Made by a program: the position numbers and the translations under genes. This document shows positions 52,010 to 61,402 of a stretch of DNA of 64,000 nucleotides, piece after piece. The DNA lies in NCBI RefSeq assembly GCF_000430585.1, contig NZ_AUMH01000001.1, positions 62,001-126,000 of the forward strand, written 5' to 3'. Each line of letters starts with the position of its first letter. Position 1 is the stretch's first letter. Below the pieces are notes generated by a model. The model saw nothing but the letters and a program-made list of their open reading frames with translations, was not told where the DNA came from and searched no databases. This DNA comes from Alicyclobacillus herbarius DSM 13609. Its GTDB lineage: Bacteria > Bacillota > Bacilli > Alicyclobacillales > Alicyclobacillaceae.

Positions 52010-52046
52010 AGAACGCCCTAGGCTCGTCCCTTGGGCGTTTATTTAT
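52010..52046 (+). terminator. Terminator after the sugar porter
   Basis: Stem AACGCCC/GGGCGTT with a 14-base loop, then TATTTATT. Confidence 0.75.
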
Positions 52047-52224
52047 TCTACTCGCAGGATAAACGCCTTGTGTTATATAATAGTAAAATATAGAAACCAA
52101 AACCAATATACAACTGTTCGTCGCAGGCAACTGGGACTGTCTTGTACCGTTTGTCCATCATGCGGCCGCCAATACGGATCTCGTTCGCGAGGAGGATGCC
52201 CCCCCTACCATCGACTGTACGAGG

Positions 52225-52624
52225 ATGAAAGATCAGGGGTTTGGCCGTATCATCAACATCGCCTCTGTGAACGGCCTCACTGGTTTTGCCGGGAGGAAGC
52301 CTACAACTCGGGCGAAGCACGGGGTGATTGGCTTGACCCGAGTGGCTGTGCTCGAAGGCGCGACGCACGGGATCACGGTCAACGCCCTGTGCCCCAGGAT
52401 ACGTCGATACGCCGTTGGTTCGCAACCAGCTGGCAGATTTGGCACGGACACGTAATGTGCCGGTTGAACGCGTGCTGTAGACAGTGATCTACCCGCTTGT
52501 TCCGTAGCGGTGCTTGCTCACTCCGCAGGAGGTTGCCGATTACCCCGTCTTCCTCGCGTCCGACAAGGCCCGCAGCGTGACCGGCCAGGCCGTCGTGATC
52601 GACGGAGGGTACCGCGCGCAATGA
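52225..52624 (+). pseudogene. 3-Hydroxybutyrate dehydrogenase-like SDR, decayed
   Basis: The C-terminal two thirds of a short-chain dehydrogenase in broken frames. MKDQGFGRIINIASVNGLTG and KHGVIGLTRVAVLEG with HGITVNALCP read in one frame. GYVDTPLVRNQLADLARTR reads in the next, followed by stops. TPQEVADYPVFLASDKARSV and TGQAVVIDGGYRAQ finish the protein at 52624. The catalytic Tyr of the YxxxK motif is gone (TRAKHG). The N-terminal Rossmann part is absent. It is clearly non-functional. Confidence 0.8.
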
Positions 52625-52736
52625 CCCATAGCGCCGCCAGAGCACAACCATAGGAATTCCCGTCCTTTTTCGAATCGGGGCCACTCCCCCTCTTGTCACG
52701 CGCCCCCGTTTTCGTTATAGTGTCTACGTGATACGA

Positions 52737-52774
52737 TTGAAACCGTTTTATGAAACTGTTTTATGAAAGCGCTT
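52737..52774 (+). promoter_or_regulatory. Tandem operator-like repeats before the second LacI gene
   Basis: TTGAAACCGTTTTA (52737-52750) and ATGAAACTGTTTTA (52750-52763) repeat with a 13-base period, followed by TGAAAGCGCTTC (52764-52775). All resemble the TGAAANCGNTTNCA pattern of LacI/CcpA sites. Confidence 0.5.
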
Positions 52775-52797
52775 CTGGAGGGGATTGGGCTTCGTCG

Positions 52798-53865
52798 ATG
52801 AAGGTCACGATTCGCACTGTAGCAAAGCACGCTGGAGTATCCCCAGCCACGGTCTCACGTGTGTTGAATGACCCAGACAAAGTCGGAGTGGAAACGCGCC
52901 GGAAGGTGCAGCGGGCCATGGAGGAGCTCGATTTTCGGCCAAACGCGATTGCCCGCGGTTTGAGTGTTCAGCACATGAACACGATTGGGCTGTTGGTACC
53001 GGGCATCCATGGCCTGTTTTTCAATGAACTCTATCAGGGTATTGAAGAGGCGGCGTGGGCGCACGGGATGAAGGTGCTGCTGTTCGATGCTCAATTGGAC
53101 GAACACCGGGCGCTGGACGGGTTTACGTTTCTGAAACAGCATCAGGTGGCCGGAATTATCTTTACGAGCGGATCGATCACGGACGATTACCAGGCCATGA
53201 TTGACCGTTTGGGGATTCCGGTGGTGCTGGCCTTGACCCACTCACGCATTCGTCCGCTGGCCGCGTTTCGTACGGACGATGTAAAAGCCGCGTTTGATGC
53301 GACCGCCTACCTCATCACTCGGGGACATCGGCGCATCGCGATGGTCGCCGGGCCACCGGACAACGATGTGGCAGGCGCCACTCGCATTGAAGGCTATCGC
53401 CAGGCGCTCGCGCACTACGGTCTGGAGTATCATCCTGAACTCCTAGACTACGGGGATTTTCACTTTCACGAAGGCTATCGCGCGATGAACCGTATCGTGG
53501 CCCGAGTGGGGCGGGACGCGTTTTCCGCTGTGTTTGCCGCGAGCGACGAAATGGCCCTGGGGGCGATCCGCTGTCTCGCGGAACACGGGTTGCGGGTTCC
53601 GGACGAGGTTTCGGTGATGGGCTTTGACAACCTACACGTGGCCGAAATGATGACCCCGGGGCTGACCACGGTGGCTCAGCCGTTTCACGAGATTGGCCGC
53701 CAGGCGGTCGAGTGCCTGTTGCATGCGATTGCGACCGGATCGAAGGAGGCTTATGGGGGCATTCACTTGCTTCCCCATCAAATTATCGAGCGCGGCACGG
53801 TAAGAGTGATTGCGCACGAATCAAGCTTGTTTTCATCGTCGGATGCACGAGCCATTTCACGATAG
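52798..53865 (+). CDS. LacI-family regulator of the ABC sugar importer
   Basis: A 355-residue repressor. The helix-turn-helix is TIRTVAKHAGVSPATVSRVL, the hinge MEELDFRPNAIARGLS, and a ligand domain follows (IGLLVPGIHGLFFNELYQGI; VFAASDEMALGAIRCLAEHG; VMGFDNLHVAEMMTPGLTTV). It precedes the sugar-binding protein by 49 bases in the same direction and probably represses this operon. Start ATG 52798; the ribosome site GGAGGGG is 14 bases away, so ATG 52750 is an alternative but would lie in the operator repeats. Confidence 0.9.
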   Translation: MKVTIRTVAKHAGVSPATVSRVLNDPDKVGVETRRKVQRAMEELDFRPNAIARGLSVQHMNTIGLLVPGIHGLFFNELYQGIEEAAWAHGMKVLLFDAQLDEHRALDGFTFLKQHQVAGIIFTSGSITDDYQAMIDRLGIPVVLALTHSRIRPLAAFRTDDVKAAFDATAYLITRGHRRIAMVAGPPDNDVAGATRIEGYRQALAHYGLEYHPELLDYGDFHFHEGYRAMNRIVARVGRDAFSAVFAASDEMALGAIRCLAEHGLRVPDEVSVMGFDNLHVAEMMTPGLTTVAQPFHEIGRQAVECLLHAIATGSKEAYGGIHLLPHQIIERGTVRVIAHESSLFSSSDARAISR

Positions 53866-53914
53866 ATGATGCAGCGGTTGTGCATCAAGATCTCAATCAC
53901 GGAGGGGTCCTGTG

Positions 53915-55270
53915 ATGAAAGGTAAGAACAAAGCTATGGCGGCCGGAGTTTCTGCGCTCCTTGCGTGCAGCGTTGTAGCCGGGTGTGGAACAAGCAGCAG
54001 TCCATCGAACACGGCGAATGCCACAAACACCGCAAACGCGGGAGCCAAGGGGGGCAGTAAGCCCATCGACTTTTCCCATGCCAAGGGGACCATCGTCTGG
54101 GCGGCGCCGCCTATCACGCACACGGGTTTGCGCAAGACGTTGATTCAGAAGTTTGAACAGGAATATCCGAACATCAAAGTGAAGCTGCAAAACCAGGACA
54201 GCAACACAGACACTGACCGTGCCAGCCTGACGACCGCGATTGGGGGCGGATCGAACACCCCGGACGTATATTTGGGTGACGTCGTATGGCCGGCTCAGTT
54301 TGCGGCAAACCAGCTGGCGGAGCCGTTGAGCGGTCTCGTTCCGAATTCTTTCTGGAATCGGTTTGCGGACGGGTTGGTCCAAGGGGCGACCTATAAAGGC
54401 AAGGTGTACGCGGCTCCATTCTTTGTCGATACGGCTTTCCTCTATTATCGCAAGGATTTGCTGAAGAAGGCGGGCCTTCCGGTGCCGAAGACATGGGCGG
54501 ACGTACAGAAGGACTCCGAGATTTTGCAGAAAAAGGGCCTCGTCAAGTACGGGTTTGTCTGGCAGGGGGCGTCCTATGAAGGCCTGTTATGCGATTTCGA
54601 CGAGTACCTGGCGGACGCTGGTGGACAGGTGTTGGGCAGTGACGGGAAGCCGGCTCTCGACTCCGCAGCTGGAAAGAAAGCGCTGAACTTTATGCGCGGC
54701 CTTATCACCAGCGGGGTATCTCCAACTTCAGAAGTGCAGTTCCAAGAGAACGAGTCCCTCAACGTCTTCACGGAAGGGAATGCGGCCTTCTTGCGCAATT
54801 GGTCGTACGCCTGGCCAAGCTCGCAGGATCCGAAAGCCTCGAAGGTGGTGGGGAAAGTCGGTGTGACGGCGCTCCCGTCGTTTTCTGGCGGCCCCGGTTA
54901 TAGCACTATTGGTGGTTGGGACCTATATATCAACCCGCATACCAAGAATCTCCCGGCTGCCTTGGCGTTCATCGACTGGATGACCGGCAAAGAGGCACAG
55001 ACCATTCTGGCTAAAGACTTTAGTGAGATTCCCACCAACAAACAGGTGCAGAACGATCCGACCGTCAAGCAAAAGAGCCCCATCTTTGCGATTGTGCCAA
55101 AGGTCAAGTATGTATCTCGGCCCTCTCAGAATCCGAATTACCCGGCCATCGCGAAAGCCGTGTATTCCAATGTCAATGCGGCTTTGGCGGGAAGCGTGAG
55201 CACGAATCAGGCACTGAGCAATGCTTCGAAGCAGATTGAGTCTGCGCTGGGCGGTAACGGCGGGCTCTAA
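53915..55270 (+). CDS. ABC sugar transporter, substrate-binding lipoprotein
   Basis: A 451-residue family 1 solute-binding protein. It has a lipoprotein signal peptide (ALLACSVVAGC, lipobox Cys at about residue 24), a Ser/Asn/Thr linker and the two-lobed binding fold (FEQEYPNIKVKLQNQD; YAAPFFVDTAFLYYRKDLLK; FTEGNAAFLRNWSYAW). It resembles trehalose/maltose or other oligosaccharide binders. ATG 53915 with GGAGGGG seven bases upstream. A strong hairpin separates it from the permeases, as is common when the binding protein is made in excess. Confidence 0.93.
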   Translation: MKGKNKAMAAGVSALLACSVVAGCGTSSSPSNTANATNTANAGAKGGSKPIDFSHAKGTIVWAAPPITHTGLRKTLIQKFEQEYPNIKVKLQNQDSNTDTDRASLTTAIGGGSNTPDVYLGDVVWPAQFAANQLAEPLSGLVPNSFWNRFADGLVQGATYKGKVYAAPFFVDTAFLYYRKDLLKKAGLPVPKTWADVQKDSEILQKKGLVKYGFVWQGASYEGLLCDFDEYLADAGGQVLGSDGKPALDSAAGKKALNFMRGLITSGVSPTSEVQFQENESLNVFTEGNAAFLRNWSYAWPSSQDPKASKVVGKVGVTALPSFSGGPGYSTIGGWDLYINPHTKNLPAALAFIDWMTGKEAQTILAKDFSEIPTNKQVQNDPTVKQKSPIFAIVPKVKYVSRPSQNPNYPAIAKAVYSNVNAALAGSVSTNQALSNASKQIESALGGNGGL

Positions 55271-55316
55271 GAGGTGGTGCGCTAGAGGTGGTCTATAAAT
55301 AAATCGGAAATGTGTT

Positions 55317-55346
55317 CCAAGAAGCGGGGACGGTCCCGCTTCTTGG
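55317..55346 (+). promoter_or_regulatory. Intra-operon hairpin between binding protein and permease
   Basis: Perfect 12-base-pair stem CCAAGAAGCGGG/CCCGCTTCTTGG with a six-base loop and no U-tract, six bases before the permease ribosome site. It is likely an mRNA 3'-end stabiliser or partial terminator. Confidence 0.7.
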
Positions 55347-55365
55347 CGGTACGGAGGGAAGGGAG

Positions 55366-56316
55366 ATGGCGATGAGTCGAACAGAGACTTGGTCCGTTAC
55401 GGAACCGTCCCCGCGGGACAAGTCGCTTCTAGACAGCCAGCGCCGCACTGGGTACGGCATGTTGTTGCCGATGGGAATCGTGATTGCGGCCGTGACGTTA
55501 TTTCCGATTTTGTACTCCGTTTGGATGAGTCTCAACGATGTGCAGTTGACAAGCAGTGGATTCTCGTTATCGTTTACCGGCCTGTCGAACTATCATGCCA
55601 TTGTGTCCAGCGGTTTGTTCTGGCACAGTGTTTGGTTCACCGTTTACTACGCGGTTGTCACTGTGGTCCTTGAACTGTTCTTCGGGATGTTGATTGCTCT
55701 TGCCATCAATGGCGTACGTCGACTGAAGGATGTCTCGCTTGTCATCATGCTCATTCCCTGGTCGCTTATCACGGTGATCTCCGCGCAAATGTGGGCCTAC
55801 ATTTATAACGGAGTGTACGGAGTTCTCAATGCGATTTTGCAAGCCCTGCATCTAATCGGGGCGCCTGTCACGTGGCTGGGAACACCGAGCCTAGCGATTA
55901 TCGCCATGATGGTTGCAGATATCTGGAAGACAACCCCGTTTGTGGTCATTATCTTGTTGGCTGGGTTGCAGATGATTCCCGATGAGTATTATGAAGCCGC
56001 TTATATGGATGGAGCCAACCGCTGGCACGCGTTTTGGCACGTGACCTTCCCTCTGCTTCGCGGCAGCATCGCCCTCGCCGGCTTGTTCCGCATCTTGCAG
56101 GCGTTTGGCGTTTTCGACCTGCCGTTTGTCTTAACGAATGGCGGGCCCGGAACGGCAACCGAGTCGCTGGCCATTCTCGGGTATGAGACGTTGTTCCAAA
56201 ACTTGCATTTTGGCACCGGTACCGCGATTGCAGTTGCCACAGTGCTGATGGTGCTGGTGGTTTGTCTCGTGTTTCTGTCTGCGTTCCGATCCCTGGTTGA
56301 ATCGGAGGGAGCCTGA
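55366..56316 (+). CDS. ABC sugar transporter permease (MalF-type)
   Basis: A 316-residue membrane protein with six transmembrane segments. The EAA motif that contacts the ATPase is EYYEAAYMDGANRWHAFWHVTFPLLR-like, starting near residue 207. It has an N-terminal cytoplasmic stretch of about 30 residues. Start ATG 55366 after CGGAGGGA; ATG 55372 is an alternative. It ends one base into the start of the second permease. Confidence 0.92.
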   Translation: MAMSRTETWSVTEPSPRDKSLLDSQRRTGYGMLLPMGIVIAAVTLFPILYSVWMSLNDVQLTSSGFSLSFTGLSNYHAIVSSGLFWHSVWFTVYYAVVTVVLELFFGMLIALAINGVRRLKDVSLVIMLIPWSLITVISAQMWAYIYNGVYGVLNAILQALHLIGAPVTWLGTPSLAIIAMMVADIWKTTPFVVIILLAGLQMIPDEYYEAAYMDGANRWHAFWHVTFPLLRGSIALAGLFRILQAFGVFDLPFVLTNGGPGTATESLAILGYETLFQNLHFGTGTAIAVATVLMVLVVCLVFLSAFRSLVESEGA

Positions 56317-57146
56317 TGGTTCAATCGAAGTCCCGCACTGTGTTTGGCTATATCGTGTTGATTGCGTTCTTGGTGCTCATTTTACTTCCGTTCATTTGGA
56401 TGTTACTGACTTCCTTCAAGCCGGGCTTGGAAATCAGTCAGTATCCGCCGACCTTTTTACCAAGACACTTTACCTTCGGTAACTATTCTGACGCGTTTCA
56501 TCGCTACGGATTTGCCCATTACATTGAAAACAGCGTCTTGGTGTCGGTGGTGAGCACGTTTTTGGTCTTGGTTTTGGCGAGTATGGCCGGTTTTGCCGTG
56601 GCGCGTTTGCCCATCCGAAGCAAGGGAGCCCTGATGATTGCGTTGTTGGTCATCTCGATGTTTCCGCCAATCGCCATTGTCACGCCGTTATACATGTTGC
56701 TGCGCACCGCCGGATGGTTGAACTCATACCAAGCCTTAATCATTCCGTATACAGCGTTCAACTTACCGTTTGCCGTCTGGATCCTCCGCAATTATTTCCT
56801 GCAGGTGCCGGGGGCACTGCTTGAAGCGGCGACCGTCGATGGGGCGACCGTCTTTCAGTCGTTTTGGCGCATCTTCCTACCGCTGACCAAACCGGGTCTG
56901 TTCACGGCCGCGGTCTTCACGTTTGTTGCCGCGTGGACGGAATTCTTTATGGCCTTGGTTTTCAACTCTGCGGACAACATGCGCACCATTCCGGTTGGCA
57001 TTGCACTCTTTAGCGGCCAGTACAACGTGCCGTACGGCACCATTTTCGCCGGTTCTGTGGTGTCGATTGTGCCGATTGTGGTGTTGGTGATTGTATTTCG
57101 GAAGTGGATTGTCAGCGGCTTGACGAATGGAGCCGTCAAAGGCTGA
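56316..57146 (+). CDS. ABC sugar transporter permease (MalG-type)
   Basis: A 276-residue, six-helix permease. MalG-type features are LLPFIWMLLTSFKPGLEIS, the APxxP-like loop PPTFLPRHFTFGNY, and the EAA motif LLEAATVDGATVFQSFWRIF. The start overlaps the upstream stop (TGATG) with GGAGGGA before it. No ATPase gene follows, so the importer must use a shared MsmX/UgpC-type ATPase from elsewhere (inference). Confidence 0.93.
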   Translation: MVQSKSRTVFGYIVLIAFLVLILLPFIWMLLTSFKPGLEISQYPPTFLPRHFTFGNYSDAFHRYGFAHYIENSVLVSVVSTFLVLVLASMAGFAVARLPIRSKGALMIALLVISMFPPIAIVTPLYMLLRTAGWLNSYQALIIPYTAFNLPFAVWILRNYFLQVPGALLEAATVDGATVFQSFWRIFLPLTKPGLFTAAVFTFVAAWTEFFMALVFNSADNMRTIPVGIALFSGQYNVPYGTIFAGSVVSIVPIVVLVIVFRKWIVSGLTNGAVKG

Positions 57147-57284
57147 CAGTCAAAGGCTGACCTTGGATGCCCTGGCGTTTCGACAGCCTTCACCGCGCTG
57201 CGGCTTAACTTGGTCTACCGATTTTTTCGCGGTTCATGCGTGGTAGAATAGGATTGAGAAGCTACCGGAAAGGACGGGACGCGA

Positions 57285-57962
57285 ATGCCCGGTACGGTGA
57301 CCGAGACGCTTTATGACGCGGCGCGGCCAGTCTGGGAGGCTGCGATGGATCACCCGTTTTTGCGCGAACTGGCAGCGGATAGCCTGCCCCTAGCGAAGTT
57401 TCGGCAGTACATGTGTCAAGACTACGTGTACCTTATCGATTACAGCAAGCTGTTTGCCTGGGCTGTGATGAAAGCACCAAAACTTCAGTGGGCCGCCCGC
57501 TTTGCCGACCTGCTCCAATCGACCTTGAATCACGAAATGAACTTGCATCGCGCCTACGCTGCGCAGTTTGGTATCTCAGTAGAAGAACTCGAGACGACCG
57601 AGCCGCTGCCGGTCACCCTCGCGTATACGAAGTACCTGCTGGATGCGGCGGCGCACGGAGATTTGGCAGAACTCCTTGCTGCGCTCTTGCCTTGCGCCTG
57701 GCTGTATTGGGAGGTGGGGTGTAAGCTCGCTGCGGACAACCAGCTGACACCAGATTCTCCCTATCGTGCCTGGGTGGAACAGTACTCGGACCCACGCTTT
57801 GGTGAGTTGACCGCCTGGCTACGGTCATGTCTGGATGAACTAGCGGCCGGTCTGCCCGACTGGCGAATTGACCGCCTACGCGAACGGTTTGTCACCGCCA
57901 GTCGGTTTGAGTACATGTTTTGGGACGCTGCGTATCAGGGGGCGGGTTGGCCGATTTCTTGA
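57285..57962 (+). CDS. tenA: TenA-family thiaminase II / aminopyrimidine aminohydrolase
   Basis: A 225-residue all-helical protein. The catalytic Cys137 is in ALLPCAWLYWEVG; active-site aromatic and acidic residues are in FRQYMCQDYVYLIDYSKLFA and the final SRFEYMFWDAAY. TenA salvages the pyrimidine of broken thiamine by hydrolysing aminomethylpyrimidines. It stands alone here with no thi genes and no recognisable TPP riboswitch upstream. Confidence 0.92.
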   Translation: MPGTVTETLYDAARPVWEAAMDHPFLRELAADSLPLAKFRQYMCQDYVYLIDYSKLFAWAVMKAPKLQWAARFADLLQSTLNHEMNLHRAYAAQFGISVEELETTEPLPVTLAYTKYLLDAAAHGDLAELLAALLPCAWLYWEVGCKLAADNQLTPDSPYRAWVEQYSDPRFGELTAWLRSCLDELAAGLPDWRIDRLRERFVTASRFEYMFWDAAYQGAGWPIS

Positions 57963-58048
57963 TCCGCTCCAAGATTGTTCGTTTTAAGACGGGCCTTCAT
58001 GGGGAGGTAGTACAGGGCTGCGGCGACCACGGCCAAGACAAATCCCAA
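57935..58048 (-). CDS. Possible membrane micro-protein, 37 aa
   Basis: Reads MGFVLAVVAAALYYLPMKAR followed by LKTNNLGADQEIGQPAP from a TTG at 58048. One hydrophobic segment with a basic end; it overlaps the tenA 3' end by 28 bases. No good ribosome site. It may be the second gene of a pair with the 58091 frame, or a decayed remnant. Confidence 0.25.
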   Translation of the reverse strand: MGFVLAVVAAALYYLPMKARLKTNNLGADQEIGQPAP

Positions 58049-58090
58049 TCGCTATCGCGCCGCTCTGGTGCCTCGCCAAACCACAATGCG

Positions 58091-58222
58091 CTAACCGTCG
58101 TCGCCACCGACATTCCCTTCGTACAGGTTCACCATGGTGATGGCCAGTACCTCCAGAACAATCAGCAAGTAGACGAGGATGCCTACGCCCGTTCCAGCCA
58201 AGTATCCGAAGTAAGCGACCAT
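58091..58222 (-). CDS. Possible membrane micro-protein, 43 aa
   Basis: Reads MVAYFGYLAGTGVGILVYLL, then IVLEVLAITMVNLYEGNVGG and DDG from the ATG at 58222. One long hydrophobic helix with an acidic tail, like many small bacterial membrane proteins. The nearest purine-rich site (AAAGGAGA) is 20 bases away; CGGAGCG is adjacent. Unknown family. Confidence 0.35.
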   Translation of the reverse strand: MVAYFGYLAGTGVGILVYLLIVLEVLAITMVNLYEGNVGGDDG

Positions 58223-58412
58223 CGCTCCGGGACGGGCAAATCTCCTTTCGCAACTGCCATGCCGAGCTTGATTTGGGTTTAAGAGTCTGAATAGTTTCAC
58301 TTGTACGTATTCTGGGATGGATAACCGAAGAACCTCTCTGATTTTACGCGTTGGCAATTCGTGCTTCTGTCAGAGCTTGACGTACGTTGAGAGCATGGGA
58401 GGTGGCCGAACG

Positions 58413-60062
58413 ATGGTGCGAGAAATCCGCGCTCCGCGCGGAAGTCAGAGACAATGTAAAGGTTGGGAACAGGAAGCGGCGCTCAGGATGCTGATGAACA
58501 ACCTGGACAAAGAGGTGGCAGAGCGGCCCGAGGACCTGGTGGTCTATGGGGGCATCGGCAAGGCGGCGCGCAATTGGGCGTGCTTGGAAGCGATTGTGGC
58601 CAGCCTCAAAGAGCTGGAGAACGACGAGACCTTGTTGATTCAATCCGGGAAACCGGTCGGCAAGTTTCGCACCCATGAGGATGCCCCACGGGTGCTCCTG
58701 TCCAACTCCATGCTGGTGCCGGCCTGGGCCACCTGGGACCACTTTCGCGAGTTGGAGCAGAAAGGCCTGATGATGTACGGCCAGATGACGGCCGGATCGT
58801 GGATATACATCGGGTCGCAGGGGATTTTGCAGGGCACGTACGAAACGTTTGCAGCGGCGGCGAAACAAAAGGGCTTATCGAGCCTGCGCGGAACCCTGAC
58901 TGTCACGGCCGGACTTGGCGGCATGGGCGGCGCGCAGCCACTGGCGGTGACGATGAACGAAGGCGTGGTCATCGTGGTCGAAGTTGATGCCCAGCGTATC
59001 CAGCGGCGCATCGAGACCGGCTACCTGGACGAGATGGCCACGTCGCTCGACGACGCGCTTGTCCGGGCGCATGCGGCCCAGGATACCGGCCGTCCGCTCT
59101 CCATCGGCCTCTTGGGCAACGCGGCGGAGGTGCTGCCGGAGTTGGTCCGACGCGGGGTGGTACCGGATTTCGTGACGGATCAAACCTCTGCGCACGATCC
59201 GCTTCACGGCTATGTCCCGCTGGGTCTGACGCTGGCCGAGGCGTTGGCGCTGCGCCAGTCGGCTCCTGATGAATATATACGCCGCGCGAAGGCGAGCATG
59301 GCTGTGCACGTGCAGGCGATGCTCGACCTGAAAGCGCGGGGCAGTACGGTGTTTGACTATGGCAACAATATCCGGCAGGTGGCGTACGACGAAGGGGTCA
59401 AGGATGCCTTTGCCTTTCCCGGGTTTGTGCCGGCGTACATCCGCGACCTGTTTTGCGAGGGCAAGGGGCCGTTTCGTTGGGCGGCGCTGTCGGGCGATCC
59501 GGCCGACATCTATAAAACGGATGAATTGGTGCTGAACCTATTCCCGGAAGATGACCACCTGCGGCGCTGGATCTCGTTGGCCCGGGAAAAGGTTCACTTT
59601 CAGGGCTTGCCGGCGCGCATCTGCTGGTTGGGGTACGGAGAGCGCGCCCGGTTTGGTCTCGCCATCAACGATATGGTGCGGCGGGGCGAGATTTCGGCGC
59701 CGATTGTGATTGGCCGCGACCACCTCGATTGTGGATCGGTCGCCAGTCCGAACCGCGAGACGGAGGCCATGCAGGACGGCAGCGACGCGGTGGCCGACTG
59801 GCCGATTCTGAACGCGCTCATCAACACAGCGGCTGGCGGGAGCTGGATTTCGGTCCATCACGGCGGCGGTGTGGGCATGGGGTATTCCATCCACGCCGGG
59901 ATGGTTGTGGTGGCGGACGGATCGGACCGGGCGGAGCGAAAGTTGGCTCGGGTCTTGACCACCGACCCAGGCATGGGCATCGTCCGTCACGCAGACGCGG
60001 GCTACGAGAAGGCCAAACAGGTAGCGAAAGCGCGGGGGGTCCACATCCCGATGGGCACGTAA
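58413..60062 (+). CDS. hutU: Urocanate hydratase
   Basis: Second step of histidine breakdown: urocanate to imidazolonepropionate using tightly bound NAD+. The 549-residue protein has the NAD site [20 protein letters not shown] near residue 167, [20 protein letters not shown], and the conserved active-site region [20 protein letters not shown] with [22 protein letters not shown] 58413 with GGGAGGTGG upstream. First gene of hutUIG. Confidence 0.97.
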   Translation: MVREIRAPRGSQRQCKGWEQEAALRMLMNNLDKEVAERPEDLVVYGGIGKAARNWACLEAIVASLKELENDETLLIQSGKPVGKFRTHEDAPRVLLSNSMLVPAWATWDHFRELEQKGLMMYGQMTAGSWIYIGSQGILQGTYETFAAAAKQKGLSSLRGTLTVTAGLGGMGGAQPLAVTMNEGVVIVVEVDAQRIQRRIETGYLDEMATSLDDALVRAHAAQDTGRPLSIGLLGNAAEVLPELVRRGVVPDFVTDQTSAHDPLHGYVPLGLTLAEALALRQSAPDEYIRRAKASMAVHVQAMLDLKARGSTVFDYGNNIRQVAYDEGVKDAFAFPGFVPAYIRDLFCEGKGPFRWAALSGDPADIYKTDELVLNLFPEDDHLRRWISLAREKVHFQGLPARICWLGYGERARFGLAINDMVRRGEISAPIVIGRDHLDCGSVASPNRETEAMQDGSDAVADWPILNALINTAAGGSWISVHHGGGVGMGYSIHAGMVVVADGSDRAERKLARVLTTDPGMGIVRHADAGYEKAKQVAKARGVHIPMGT

Positions 60063-60109
60063 CTGGCAGCGTGTGAGTGTGAGGTGACGTGTGTGAGGAG
60101 GGGTGCCGT

Positions 60110-61402
60110 GTGCAGGTGGATCTGCTGATTGAAAACGGCCGCCTGGCCACACTGGCCGGGGGCAGTGGAGCACGGTGCGGTCAGGCGATGCGGGATGTGG
60201 GATGGATGGAGCGGGGGGTGCTCGGGATTCGCGGCGGAAACATCGTGTTCGTCGGCGACGCCCATGCTGCGGCCAAAGCCGGCCTGACCCCGGCAGAGAC
60301 GTGGGATGCCGGCGGCCGTTTGATCACGCCCGGTCTGGTCGATCCGCACACCCACCTGGTGCATGCGGGATCGCGCGCGAACGAGTTGCGCCTCAAGCTG
60401 GAAGGGGTGCCCTACCTAGACATCCTGCGCCAGGGTGGGGGTATTCTGGCGACGGTGCGGGAAACCCGGCAAGCGACGGAAGCGGAGCTGGTTAAGCAGG
60501 CCTGTCTGTCGCTCACACGCATGCTGGAGCAGGGTGTGACGACCGTGGAGGCGAAGAGCGGGTATGGCCTGGACCGGGAGACGGAGTTGAAACAGCTGCG
60601 GGTAGCCCGGTGGCTTGAGAACGAACAGCCGGTGGAGTTGGTGTCCACGTTCCTGGGGGCGCACGCGCTGCCGCCGGAATATCGGGGAAACGCGGATGGG
60701 TTTCTGGCTCACATGCGGACGGTGGCGGCCGAGGTACGGCGTGATGGTCTGGCTGAGTTTTGCGACATTTTCTGTGAGGACGGGGTGTTCTCCGTTCCGC
60801 AGAGTCGCCAATACCTATCTGCCTGCCGTGAGTTGGGGTTCGCTCTCAAATTGCACGCGGATGAAATCGAGCCTTTGGGCGGTGCCGAACTGGCGGCTGA
60901 ACTGGGCGCCGTTAGCGTGGATCACGTCATTCACGCCTCTTCGCAGGGGCTCACAGCCTGCGCCAAGGCGGGGGTCATCCTGGTGCTGTTGCCCGGTACG
61001 TCGTGGAACCTGGGGGCGAAACCGGCTGACGCGCGGTTTATCATCGACCAGGCGGAGGGGGCGGTGGCGCTGGCGACCGATTATAACCCGGGCAGCTGCC
61101 CCAGTGAATCCTTACAGCTGATGATGGCTCTGGCCGCGAATCTGTACCGGATGACGCCGGAGGAAATCCTGACGGCCGTCACGCGCAACGCCGCATACGC
61201 CATCGGCCGCGGGCGCCGCATTGGCAGCCTTGAGGTCGGCAAGCAGGCGGATATTTGTGTCTGGGAGACCGATGACTTGGCATACATCCCGTATCATTTT
61301 GGCATCAATCACATTCGCGCCGTGTTTAAGCGTGGCGTGCAGGTGGTGGATAACGGGCGCGTCGTGGCGGCGGATGTGAGGACGACTGGGGGTGAAGCGT
61401 GA
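60110..61402 (+). CDS. hutI: Imidazolonepropionase
   Basis: Opens the imidazolone ring to give N-formimino-glutamate. The 430-residue amidohydrolase has the metal motif PGLVDPHTHLVHAGSRANEL near residue 80, EAKSGYGLDRETELKQL, the metal His in LKLHADEIEPLGGAELA and the Asp of ALATDYNPGSCPSESLQLMM. The start is GTG 60110 with GAGGAGGGG upstream. Tightly linked to hutG, whose ATG overlaps the stop. Confidence 0.96.
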   Translation: MQVDLLIENGRLATLAGGSGARCGQAMRDVGWMERGVLGIRGGNIVFVGDAHAAAKAGLTPAETWDAGGRLITPGLVDPHTHLVHAGSRANELRLKLEGVPYLDILRQGGGILATVRETRQATEAELVKQACLSLTRMLEQGVTTVEAKSGYGLDRETELKQLRVARWLENEQPVELVSTFLGAHALPPEYRGNADGFLAHMRTVAAEVRRDGLAEFCDIFCEDGVFSVPQSRQYLSACRELGFALKLHADEIEPLGGAELAAELGAVSVDHVIHASSQGLTACAKAGVILVLLPGTSWNLGAKPADARFIIDQAEGAVALATDYNPGSCPSESLQLMMALAANLYRMTPEEILTAVTRNAAYAIGRGRRIGSLEVGKQADICVWETDDLAYIPYHFGINHIRAVFKRGVQVVDNGRVVAADVRTTGGEA

